56,355 bases of DNA from DASZHJ01 sp035581425 (lineage in GTDB: Bacteria > Pseudomonadota > Alphaproteobacteria > ATCC43930 > CGMCC-115725): positions 1 through 56,355 of the forward strand of contig DATJVP010000103.1 of assembly GCA_035581425.1 (NCBI GenBank). Reading direction: 5' to 3'. A program made the position numbers and the translations under genes. Position 1 is the stretch's first letter; each line of letters opens with the position of its first letter. Shown here in pieces: positions 41,996 to 49,430 of this stretch. The notes under the pieces were generated by a model. The model was not told the DNA's origin and did not search any database. It was given only the letters and a program-made list of their open reading frames with translations.

Positions 41996-43414
41996 TCAGT
42001 TGGCGTTTGGCCAGCGGCTAGGCGGCGTTAGCCCAAGCCGAGCGCTCATGCGCTGCACCGACGCATGAGCCGCCGCGAAGACGCAGGCTTCGTCCGTTAA
42101 CGTCGAGCGTCCGTTTCGCAGAACGATCTGACCGTTGACGAGCACAGTATCGGCCGTGGGGCCGTGACCGACGCAGATCAGCTGATGCGCGGCGTCGACT
42201 CCCGGCGCCAATTCCGCCAGCGTGCTCCCGCGCAGCACGATATCGGCGCGCTTGCCTGATTCCAGGCTGCCGATGATGTTGTCGAGACCTGCCGCACGCG
42301 CGCCACCGATTGTCTGCATCTCAATCACGTCTTCGGAAACCAGCGCATATCCAGCCTCCGCCCCCAAATGAAGTGCCAAAAATCCGGAATCGCCGGCGGA
42401 GCTCTGGCGTGCAGAATCGGTGCCAAGCGCTACCGAAACTCCTTTGCGCATCATCTCCGGGATACGCGTGCGCTGGCGCATCGGAGTACCTCTGGACATA
42501 TAGGCGAGCGGACACCATACGATCGAAAGACCGGAGGAGCGGATCACCTCGAACTCTTCGTCACGGATCAGGTTCATGTGAACAAAGGTCGTATTGGGCC
42601 CAATCGCGCCGATCTCGGCGAGGTGGAGGAAGCGCGGCTTGCGCCAGTGCTTCTCCATGGCGACTGCGAGGTCGAGATCGAAGCCGATGTGACTGTTTAG
42701 GATCACTCGCTCGCGATCTGCGAGCGCCTTGGCGGCACGATAAAGCTCGTCGGAGGCCGTTCCCTCTCCGTAAAGTGCGACGTGACCGTGCACAATCCCG
42801 TCACGATCGCGATTGCGGAACAACTGGCCACCAAGCAGCTTGAGACAGCGCTCGCGATCGGGGGGGACGCGCGCTGCGAGCTTATCGCTGCGCAATCCCG
42901 GGATCGTATCCATGAGCGACATGTCGTCCCAGAGGTAAGGGTCGGCGAGAGAGCAGCGCACACCGGTCGCCTGTGTCGCGGCTGCAATCGCGTCCGGCTC
43001 GAATGCGCTGCCGGGCTCGACGAACGTGGTGATCCCATGCCGCAGCATTTCGATGCAGGCGAGGCCCGTTGCCGCATGCTCATCCTCGGGGCGCAAGGCA
43101 GCCTTCCAGTCCGCATAGCTGGGTCCAGTTCCACCTCCCTTGCTGGCGTCGCCCCGGAAGAACCCGCGGCAGGTCTGTGCGTTCACATGCAGATGGGCGT
43201 CGATGAATCCCGGGTGCACGACGGCGCCTTGCGCATCGAGAACACGCGCGGCGCGCCAATCCCTCAAGATCTGAGCCTCGGGACCCACCGCCACAATACT
43301 GTGGCCGCGCACAGCGATCGCGCCCGTCGGATAAGTCATGCGCTGTGCGTTCATCGTCAAGACGTAGCCGTTGCGAACGATGATGTCGCACGATTGAGGT
43401 GCCGGTACGGACAT
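41996..43414 (-). CDS. Metal-dependent amidohydrolase, cytosine-deaminase/AtzA-like (1)
   Basis: 472-residue amidohydrolase-superfamily enzyme. A composite beta-domain surrounds a TIM barrel with metal ligands H74 and H76 (DAHLHVN), a histidine in LNSHIGFD, one in VHMNLIRDE, and the aspartate in LGTDSARQ. The family hydrolyses C-N or C-Cl bonds in purines, pyrimidines, triazines and cyclic amides. ATG at 43414 with GAGGGAG upstream. It is 17 bp downstream of the second enolase-superfamily gene on the same strand, so co-transcribed. Substrate unknown. Confidence 0.9.
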   Translation of the reverse strand: MSVPAPQSCDIIVRNGYVLTMNAQRMTYPTGAIAVRGHSIVAVGPEAQILRDWRAARVLDAQGAVVHPGFIDAHLHVNAQTCRGFFRGDASKGGGTGPSYADWKAALRPEDEHAATGLACIEMLRHGITTFVEPGSAFEPDAIAAATQATGVRCSLADPYLWDDMSLMDTIPGLRSDKLAARVPPDRERCLKLLGGQLFRNRDRDGIVHGHVALYGEGTASDELYRAAKALADRERVILNSHIGFDLDLAVAMEKHWRKPRFLHLAEIGAIGPNTTFVHMNLIRDEEFEVIRSSGLSIVWCPLAYMSRGTPMRQRTRIPEMMRKGVSVALGTDSARQSSAGDSGFLALHLGAEAGYALVSEDVIEMQTIGGARAAGLDNIIGSLESGKRADIVLRGSTLAELAPGVDAAHQLICVGHGPTADTVLVNGQIVLRNGRSTLTDEACVFAAAHASVQRMSARLGLTPPSRWPNAN

Positions 43415-43431
43415 CTAGCGGTCTCCCTCTT

Positions 43432-44559
43432 TCAGTTTAAGCCGCCAGTCGGGGCATTTCGCCGCCAGCGCTCCAGCACACCCATGTCGATCTCGACGCC
43501 CAACCCGGGTCCTTCGGGAGGATAGGAGAAGCCGTTCTCGATCTTGAGCGGCCGCGTGAGCAAGTCCTCCTCGTGGTAGAGCACGCCGCAGGTGTCGCTG
43601 TCGGGGCCAAGGTTGGTCATGGCGACGCCGAGGTGAATCTGGGCGGCCGTGCCGATCCCGAATTCCGGCATGCTGCCGATCATGCAGGGAATGTTCGCGG
43701 CCTCGCACATCGCGAAGATGCGTGTCGCGTTGAGAAGACCGCCCGCCTCGGTTACGTAGACGTTCGCGATATCGGCCGCACCGCGGCGAATGACATCCAT
43801 GGCGCTTCTTGGGTTCCGAATACTCTCATCCGCCATCAGGGGCACCCCGATCTCGCGCCGAACTTCCGCCATACCGTCGAGATCCTGCGCGGGCAGCGGT
43901 TGCTCCACCAGTTCGAGGTTCCACTCTTCCATTGCGTGGATTATGCGGATTGCATGCTTCGCATTTGGCCAGCCCATGTTGCCATCGACGCGGAGCTTGA
44001 TATCGGGTCCGATCGCCTCGCGCACGAGGCGGACGGCTGCGATGTCCGTCGCGGCCTCGTTGCCGACCTTCACCTTGACGGTCCGGTGGCCCGCCCGAAC
44101 CCGCTCGCGCGCGAACTCCGCCATTTGCGCGGGGTCGCCAAAGGGCACGGAATAGCTAAGCGGAATGCGATCCCGCACCTTTCCCCCGAGAAGATTGTAG
44201 ACCGGAGTGCCCAGCGCCTTTCCGACGATGTCCCAAAGCGCCATCTCGAGACCTGCCTTGGCTTCCTCCACGCCATCGAGCGCGCGATCCATCTTCTGCA
44301 CAAGATAGGCGATCCGGAACGGATCCTCGCCGACCACGGCCGGCACCAGCGCCCGCTCGAGATCGTGGCGAAGCAGCGCACCGCGCCGCTTGAAAACGCT
44401 CGAGACCTCGCCGATGCCGGTGATGCCGGCGTCGGTGTCCACGAAGACGACGGTATAGTCGGAGACCGCCGCGGGGCCGAGCGCTGTCCGAGTGATGCCA
44501 CCGTAAGCCCGCCGGCGCGGACACCAAACCGGCACCGTGCGGACCTGGTTGATCTTCAT
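43432..44559 (-). CDS. Enolase-superfamily (muconate-lactonising-like) enzyme 2
   Basis: 375-residue enolase-superfamily enzyme. The K-x-K motif is K162-V-K164 (TVKVKVG). Metal ligands are D192 (RVDGN), E219 (VEQPL) and D244 (MADES). The opposite-face lysine of typical members is replaced by Tyr268 in IANVYVTEAGGL. Epimerase or racemase chemistry with one lysine and a tyrosine, or a dehydratase, is possible. ATG at 44559 is preceded by GGGGAGA; the frame to 44592 is a less likely start. It diverges from the GntR gene with an 80-bp gap holding an inverted repeat. Confidence 0.9.
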   Translation of the reverse strand: MKINQVRTVPVWCPRRRAYGGITRTALGPAAVSDYTVVFVDTDAGITGIGEVSSVFKRRGALLRHDLERALVPAVVGEDPFRIAYLVQKMDRALDGVEEAKAGLEMALWDIVGKALGTPVYNLLGGKVRDRIPLSYSVPFGDPAQMAEFARERVRAGHRTVKVKVGNEAATDIAAVRLVREAIGPDIKLRVDGNMGWPNAKHAIRIIHAMEEWNLELVEQPLPAQDLDGMAEVRREIGVPLMADESIRNPRSAMDVIRRGAADIANVYVTEAGGLLNATRIFAMCEAANIPCMIGSMPEFGIGTAAQIHLGVAMTNLGPDSDTCGVLYHEEDLLTRPLKIENGFSYPPEGPGLGVEIDMGVLERWRRNAPTGGLN

Positions 44560-44599
44560 GGCCGCTGCTCTCCCCAAGCATCCGTTGACCAAGTGTTCA

Positions 44600-44616
44600 G
44601 AACTCTCTATGAGTTC
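44600..44616. promoter_or_regulatory. Inverted repeat GAACTC-N5-GAGTTC, candidate GntR operator
   Basis: Perfect 6-bp arms with a 5-bp spacer in the middle of the 80-bp divergent gap between the enolase-superfamily gene (44559) and the GntR gene (44640). An approximate outer pair ACCA (44588-44591) and TGGT (44621-44624) nests around it. FadR/FCD-type GntR proteins commonly bind such short palindromes near their own gene. Confidence 0.5.
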
Positions 44617-44639
44617 ACAGTGGTTGTCCAGGGGCCGCG

Positions 44640-45389
44640 ATGACTAAGACTTGGCCGAAGCCTATCGTGCAAAGCCTGCCGGATCAGGTGGCGCAGACAA
44701 TTCTTCAGCGCATCGCGGCCGGCGAGCTGCGGCCCGGCAATCGCCTTCCTGCGCAACGCGAACTCGCGGAGTCGATGGGCGTCGGGCTATCCGTGATCCG
44801 CGAGGCCGTGCAGCGCCTCGAGGCCCTCAACATCGTCGAGGCGAGCCACGGAAGCGGCACCGTCATTCGCCCCTTCCGCTGGATGCCTCTTATCTACGAT
44901 CCCACGCTGTTCGTTTTGGCGATGCAGCGCATCGGGGTGCGGGATTTGTGGGAGACGCGACGCCTCCTCGAGGGGCAAGTGATCCGGCTCGCAGTCGAAC
45001 GCGCGACGTCTGCCAATCTCAAGGCGATGCGCGATGTGCTCGAGCGCGCCAATCCACTGCCACGGGACTACGAAGCGAGCCAGGTTCTCAATCGCGAATT
45101 CCATCTGGCGCTCGCGCGCTCGACTCAGAATGCGGTGCTGGAGGATCTGGTTGCACCGCTGCTGGAAATTCACACCGATGGTGTCGCGCATCGATTCACG
45201 AAGGACCACTGCCGCCTGACGTGGGAAGCGCACCAGGCGATCTACGACGCCGTCGCCGCGCGCGACGTTGCCGCGGCCGATCATGCGATCACTGCCCACT
45301 TCGAGGTGGGCCCGATCGCCCTCGCGGAGGTCGAGGCACGAACCCGAGAGATTGCTGCGAAGCGACGAAAAAGGCGGGCCCGCAGATGA
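44640..45389 (+). CDS. GntR-family regulator with FCD domain
   Basis: 249-residue regulator. The winged helix spans about residues 8-76 (DQVAQTILQRIAAGELRPG, RELAESMGVGLSVIREAVQRLE, HGSGTVI). A C-terminal all-helical FCD effector domain has the usual metal-binding pattern NREFHLALARS and HQAIYDAV. FCD members sense carboxylic acids. ATG at 44640 with AGGGG upstream. It is divergent from the enolase/amidohydrolase pair and leads importer E 51 bp downstream, so it probably controls both units through the palindrome at 44600-44616. Confidence 0.92.
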   Translation: MTKTWPKPIVQSLPDQVAQTILQRIAAGELRPGNRLPAQRELAESMGVGLSVIREAVQRLEALNIVEASHGSGTVIRPFRWMPLIYDPTLFVLAMQRIGVRDLWETRRLLEGQVIRLAVERATSANLKAMRDVLERANPLPRDYEASQVLNREFHLALARSTQNAVLEDLVAPLLEIHTDGVAHRFTKDHCRLTWEAHQAIYDAVAARDVAAADHAITAHFEVGPIALAEVEARTREIAAKRRKRRARR

Positions 45390-45440
45390 GGGCGGTTCCG
45401 CTCATCGTCGACAGATACCGCTAGGCCGCGAGAGCGCCCG

Positions 45441-46106
45441 ATGCTCCGCTTCGATACGGTCATCGGCGATCTTCCGCTGCTGCTCCTCGGAATACCGCTC
45501 ACACTTGGCATCACTGCCGCGGCTTTCCTGGCGGGAATGCTCGTTGCGTTGCCGATTGCGGTGGCGCGAATTCTCAGTCCTCGAATAATTGGACCGATCG
45601 CGCGCGCATGGGTCGAGTTCTTCCGTACCACACCGCCTCTGATGCACGTTGCTTGGGCCTACTACGCACTCCCCGTGATTGCCGGCATCCGGATTGGACC
45701 CTTCACGGTCGTCGCGGGTGCGCTTGCGTGCAGCACGAGCGCGGTGATGAGTGAGATCTTTCGCGGTGGGATTCTCGCGGTACCGCGCGGACAATGGGAT
45801 GCGAGCCAGGTATTGGGGCTTGCCTGGTCTCAAAGGCTTTGGTGGGTCGTCTTGCCGCAGACCCTGCGACTGATCCTGGCACCCGGCTGCAACGCGCTTG
45901 TAGGGCTCCTGAAGCAATCGTCGCTGGCGGCAGTGATTGCGGTTCCCGAGATCATGAACCGCGGAATGATCCTGGCCTCGGAGACTTTCAGGCCGATCGA
46001 GGTTCTGACACTCGTGGCATTCATTTATTTCGGATTGACGTGGCCGCTCGTCCTGCTGGCAGGCACGCTCGAACGGCGCAGCGGCATGGCATTTCGGGGA
46101 GATTAG
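45441..46106 (+). CDS. Amino-acid-type ABC importer E, permease 1 (HisM/Q-like)
   Basis: 221-residue permease of the polar amino-acid uptake family. FFRTTPPLMHVAWAYYALP is the family hallmark, and WDASQVLGLAWSQRLWWVVLPQ is the EAA loop. Five membrane segments are expected. ATG at 45441 is the only sensible start; its ribosome site is weak. It precedes the binding-protein gene by 68 bp and pairs with the permease at 47016-47675. Confidence 0.92.
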   Translation: MLRFDTVIGDLPLLLLGIPLTLGITAAAFLAGMLVALPIAVARILSPRIIGPIARAWVEFFRTTPPLMHVAWAYYALPVIAGIRIGPFTVVAGALACSTSAVMSEIFRGGILAVPRGQWDASQVLGLAWSQRLWWVVLPQTLRLILAPGCNALVGLLKQSSLAAVIAVPEIMNRGMILASETFRPIEVLTLVAFIYFGLTWPLVLLAGTLERRSGMAFRGD

Positions 46107-46174
46107 ACCTGAGCAGGAGACGAATGAGCTTCGACCCACCGCGGGCCCCGCCCGCACCACAGGGAGTGACTGCA

Positions 46175-46993
46175 ATGCGCAAACTTTTCCTTCTTGCCGC
46201 CGCGTTGACGGCAATTCTGAGCTCGACGGTAGCTGCGCCTACCAAGGCCCAAAGCGTTCTCGATGGGATAAAGCAGCGCGGAGAACTCCGCGTCGCAGGG
46301 GTCCTCTACCGGCCATTGATTTCGCCGCGGCCCAACGGCGAGTACGTCGGCGCCGACGTCGAGGTGATGAAGCTTATGGCTGCCGATCTCGGGGTGAAGC
46401 TCAACATCATCAACTCCGAATGGGCAACCGCCGTTGCGGGCATTGCGGCCGACAAGTGGGACATCGTCCCGGCCTTGTGCATCACGGACAAGCGCAAGGA
46501 GGTCGTGGATTTCAGCGAGAGCTATATAACTATCGCGCCGGTTTTCGTGGCCTTGAAGGGTAACCCAAAGGGCTTGAACACGGCCGACGACTTCAACCGG
46601 CCCGAAGTCGTATTTGCGGTTCCCTCAGGTTCTTGGTCCGAGTCGGTTGCGAAAGAGGGCGCGCCAAAGGCGACATTGAAGGAGTTTGGACAATCCACAT
46701 CCTCGGACCTCATCCAGGAGGTCGTTGCAGGGCGCGCGGACGCCGTCGTGATGGACACGCCAATCCAGATAACGATGGCTCTTGCGGCATACGGCGACAA
46801 GCTGCAGGTAGTCCCGGGCGTCGACAAACCCCTGGACATAAAGGCTTGTCACGTTGGCTACGCATACAAAAAAGGGGACACCAAGATGCGAGACTACGTC
46901 GACGGGTTCATGAAGAAGATACGCGAGTCCGGCAAGCTGCAATCGATCATCAAGCAGTACATGACGCCCGAGCAAATCAAAGCCGCCGGCTAA
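46175..46993 (+). CDS. Amino-acid-type ABC importer E, periplasmic binding protein
   Basis: 272-residue family 3 binding protein. A Sec signal MRKLFLLAAALTAILSS ends near APTKAQS. The mature part starts with GIKQRGELRVAGVLYRPLI and shows the bilobed pattern (YVGADVEVMKLMAADLGVKLN, ITDKRKEVVDFSESY). ATG at 46175 has AGGGAGTGA and gives a clean signal peptide. An in-frame ATG at 46124 also has AGGAGA and would add 17 residues. Ligand unknown; neighbouring hydrolases suggest an N-rich cyclic or amide compound. Confidence 0.91.
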   Translation: MRKLFLLAAALTAILSSTVAAPTKAQSVLDGIKQRGELRVAGVLYRPLISPRPNGEYVGADVEVMKLMAADLGVKLNIINSEWATAVAGIAADKWDIVPALCITDKRKEVVDFSESYITIAPVFVALKGNPKGLNTADDFNRPEVVFAVPSGSWSESVAKEGAPKATLKEFGQSTSSDLIQEVVAGRADAVVMDTPIQITMALAAYGDKLQVVPGVDKPLDIKACHVGYAYKKGDTKMRDYVDGFMKKIRESGKLQSIIKQYMTPEQIKAAG

Positions 46994-47015
46994 CTCCGGC
47001 AATAAGGGCATTGTC

Positions 47016-47675
47016 GTGCTCAGGCTAGATACGATCGTCGGGTATTTCCCTGACTATCTCTATGGCGCGCTGCTCACGATCGAGCTCGGCTTGGTAAGCA
47101 CGGGCCTGGGCATTCTGCTCGGGCTCGCGCTGGCCCTTGCGCGACGGTCGCGATTTCGCCTCCTGAACCTGCCGACCTACGCCTACATCGAATTTTTCAG
47201 GACCACGCCGCCCCTCGTACAAATCGTCTGGCTCTATTACGGGCTTCCCCTGCTGTTTGGCTTCGACCTCGGCGCTTTCGGTGCTGCAGCGGTGGCGCTC
47301 GGTTTGAACATCGCCGCCTTTCTCGCCGAGATTTTTCGTGCTGGCATCGCCGGCGTGGATCGCACGCAGTGGCAGGCGGCTCGGGTGCTAGGTCTCGGGT
47401 ATGTGGACACGCTGCGCTTCGTGATCCTGCCGCAGGCGGTGCGGAACGTCCTGCCGCCCATCGGCACTACGATCATCTATCTCATCAAGGACACCGCGCT
47501 TGCCTCGGCGATCGGCACACCGGAATTGCTCCGGGTTGGGCAGCTCGTCTCGAACGAGACTTTCCGGCCAGCGGAGGCGCTGACGGTTGTCGCAATCGCA
47601 TACTTCGTCTTGACCTATCCGATCGCGCTGGGGTTTACCGCGCTAGAGCGGCGCCTCTCGATCACGCGGGCTTAG
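47016..47675 (+). CDS. Amino-acid-type ABC importer E, permease 2 (HisM/Q-like)
   Basis: 219-residue second permease. FFRTTPPLVQIVWLYYGLP is the family hallmark and QWQAARVLGLGYVDTLRFVILPQ is the EAA loop. Start is GTG at 47016, 22 bp after the binding-protein stop. The partner permease, binding protein and ATPase are all within 3 kb, so importer E is complete. Confidence 0.92.
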   Translation: MLRLDTIVGYFPDYLYGALLTIELGLVSTGLGILLGLALALARRSRFRLLNLPTYAYIEFFRTTPPLVQIVWLYYGLPLLFGFDLGAFGAAAVALGLNIAAFLAEIFRAGIAGVDRTQWQAARVLGLGYVDTLRFVILPQAVRNVLPPIGTTIIYLIKDTALASAIGTPELLRVGQLVSNETFRPAEALTVVAIAYFVLTYPIALGFTALERRLSITRA

Positions 47676-47687
47676 GATCTGCCGGAG

Positions 47688-48479
47688 ATGGCCGAGCCGC
47701 TCATCGTTGTATCCGATCTCGTGAAGCGCTACGACGCAGATACCGTGCTCGATCGCCTCAACATTACGGTGGCAATGGGGCAGGTGATGGTCATAATCGG
47801 ACCCAGTGGGTCCGGCAAAAGCACGCTCCTGAGGTGCCTCGCTCGGCTGGAGCCAATACAACGCGGCCGCATCCACATTGGTGGTGCGCTCGCGTCGATT
47901 GGGATCGAGGAGCCGCACTCTACCGCCGATGAAACGGCGACTGCCGACCTCCGCCACGACATCGGTATGGTCTTTCAGAGCTATAATCTCTTTCCTCATC
48001 TCTCGGTCCTCGACAACATCACGCTAGCGCCCAGGCGCGTGCTTGGCATGCGGCGCCCAGAGGCAAACGCCCTCGCGATCAGTCTCCTGAAGCGCGTCGG
48101 GCTCGAGGACAAGCGAGACGTCTTTCCCGCGCGGCTCTCCGGCGGACAACAGCAGCGAGCTGCGATTGCGCGTGCTTTGGCGATGCAGCCCCGCATCATG
48201 CTGTTCGATGAAGTCACGTCGGCGCTAGACCCCGAGCTTGTCGGCGAGGTTTTGAAGACCATGCGCGGGCTCGCGGACCAAGGCATGACGATGTTGGTGG
48301 TGACTCACGAGATGGGGTTCGCGCGGGAAGTCGCGGATGAGGTAATTTTCATGGACAAGGGCACGATCGTCGAGCATTCGTCTCCCGATCGAATTTTCGA
48401 CAATCCCACCGAGACGCGCACCCGAGCATTCCTCGAGAGATTGCTTGAGCGCGAGGGCGGGAAGAGGAGGTCGTTGTGA
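47688..48479 (+). CDS. Amino-acid-type ABC importer E, ATPase (GlnQ/HisP-like)
   Basis: 263-residue ATPase. Walker A GPSGSGKST, LSGGQQQRAAIARAL, Walker B IMLFDEVTSALDPEL and VTHEMGFAREVAD are the polar amino-acid-uptake signature. ATG at 47688, 12 bp after the permease. Its stop overlaps the GTG start of the creatininase-family gene (GTGA at 48476-48479), tying importer and hydrolase translation together. Confidence 0.94.
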   Translation: MAEPLIVVSDLVKRYDADTVLDRLNITVAMGQVMVIIGPSGSGKSTLLRCLARLEPIQRGRIHIGGALASIGIEEPHSTADETATADLRHDIGMVFQSYNLFPHLSVLDNITLAPRRVLGMRRPEANALAISLLKRVGLEDKRDVFPARLSGGQQQRAAIARALAMQPRIMLFDEVTSALDPELVGEVLKTMRGLADQGMTMLVVTHEMGFAREVADEVIFMDKGTIVEHSSPDRIFDNPTETRTRAFLERLLEREGGKRRSL

Positions 48480-49249
48480 GCGAAGTCGAATGGTGGCGTC
48501 TGAAGGCTGCAGAGATAAATTCGCTTGCCGCACGCGACGCGGTCGTAATCGTCCCAGTAGGCTCAACTGAGCAGCACGGGCCGCATCTGCCGACGCAAGT
48601 GGATTCTCTGCTCGTACGGGAGATCGCGATCCGCGCGGCGCGAATAGCATCGAGCGCGACCCCGATTGTCGTGACACCAACCGTTTGGAGCGGTCTCGCA
48701 GAGCACCATATGAGTCTCGGCGGCACAATCTCGTTGGATTTCGGTACCTTCCTCTCGCTGCTCCGTTGCGTCTGCCGGTCGCTGGTCCGCCAAGGGTTCC
48801 GGCGAATCCTGTTGCTCAATGGCCACGGGGGCAACATCGCGGCGCTGACTGTGGTAGTGAATGAGCTCGCTGTCGAGCTCAATGTACCACTTGCTACGAC
48901 CTCCTATTGGCCATTGGCGAGCGAGTCGTTCGCAAGAATTCTCGAACGCCAGAAGACGGTTCGCCACGCTTGCGAGGCCGAGACTTCGATGTTGCTGGCG
49001 GTGGCACCCGACTTGGTCGATATGGCCAAGGCAGCCGGAGCGGTTGGTCCGACGAACCGGGAATTGGCTGAGGTCGTCGGGACGGATGCCGTCCATCGCT
49101 GGAGGTCTTTCAAGGCGCGCACATCCCATGGCGCGATTGGCGACCCGCGCACCGCCAGCGCGGAAAAAGGAGAGCGATTGCTGAGCGCGGCAGCAGATGC
49201 GGTATCCATGGTCGTTACGAATCTCGATTTCTGGTCGCTACCGTCCTGA
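48476..49249 (+). CDS. Creatininase-family metal-dependent amidohydrolase
   Basis: 257-residue member of the creatininase family, which hydrolyses linear or cyclic amides with two metals. Visible ligands: E32 and H34 (STEQHGPHLP), D43, H117 (NGHGGN) and an acidic residue in HACEAETS (164-171). True creatininases have NGHYEN at the third motif; here it is NGHGGN, as in formamide hydrolases such as MftE/ArfB-type proteins, so creatinine is unlikely to be the substrate. GTG start at 48476 overlaps the ATPase stop and follows AGAGGAGG. Probably acts on the cargo of importer E. Confidence 0.9.
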   Translation: MSEVEWWRLKAAEINSLAARDAVVIVPVGSTEQHGPHLPTQVDSLLVREIAIRAARIASSATPIVVTPTVWSGLAEHHMSLGGTISLDFGTFLSLLRCVCRSLVRQGFRRILLLNGHGGNIAALTVVVNELAVELNVPLATTSYWPLASESFARILERQKTVRHACEAETSMLLAVAPDLVDMAKAAGAVGPTNRELAEVVGTDAVHRWRSFKARTSHGAIGDPRTASAEKGERLLSAAADAVSMVVTNLDFWSLPS

Positions 49250-49390
49250 TCCGCGCTTCCGCGGAAATGCGCCGCTGACTCGGTATCGTGGTAAACTAAA
49301 AAACCGATAGGGGAAGGATTTGCGGGGAAGATGTTTGTTGGCGCGCGGCCGCTTGCCGAAGCCCAGTGCGCTTGAGGAGTTCGACCATAT

Positions 49391-49414
49391 CGTCGCGCGA
49401 TTCCTGTCGCGACG
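49391..49414. promoter_or_regulatory. Inverted repeat CGTCGCG-N10-CGCGACG before the second amidohydrolase
   Basis: Perfect 7-bp arms around a 10-nt centre, ending 16 bp before ATG at 49431, inside the 181-bp gap after the creatininase-family gene. It could be an operator or an mRNA hairpin affecting initiation. CG-rich repeats of this size arise by chance in GC-rich DNA. Confidence 0.3.
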
Positions 49415-49430
49415 GGGATAATGGGACGAC

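Noticed and set aside
48476..49249. Calling the hydrolase a true creatininase
   Set aside because: The third metal motif is NGHGGN and not NGHYEN, so only family-level assignment is justified.
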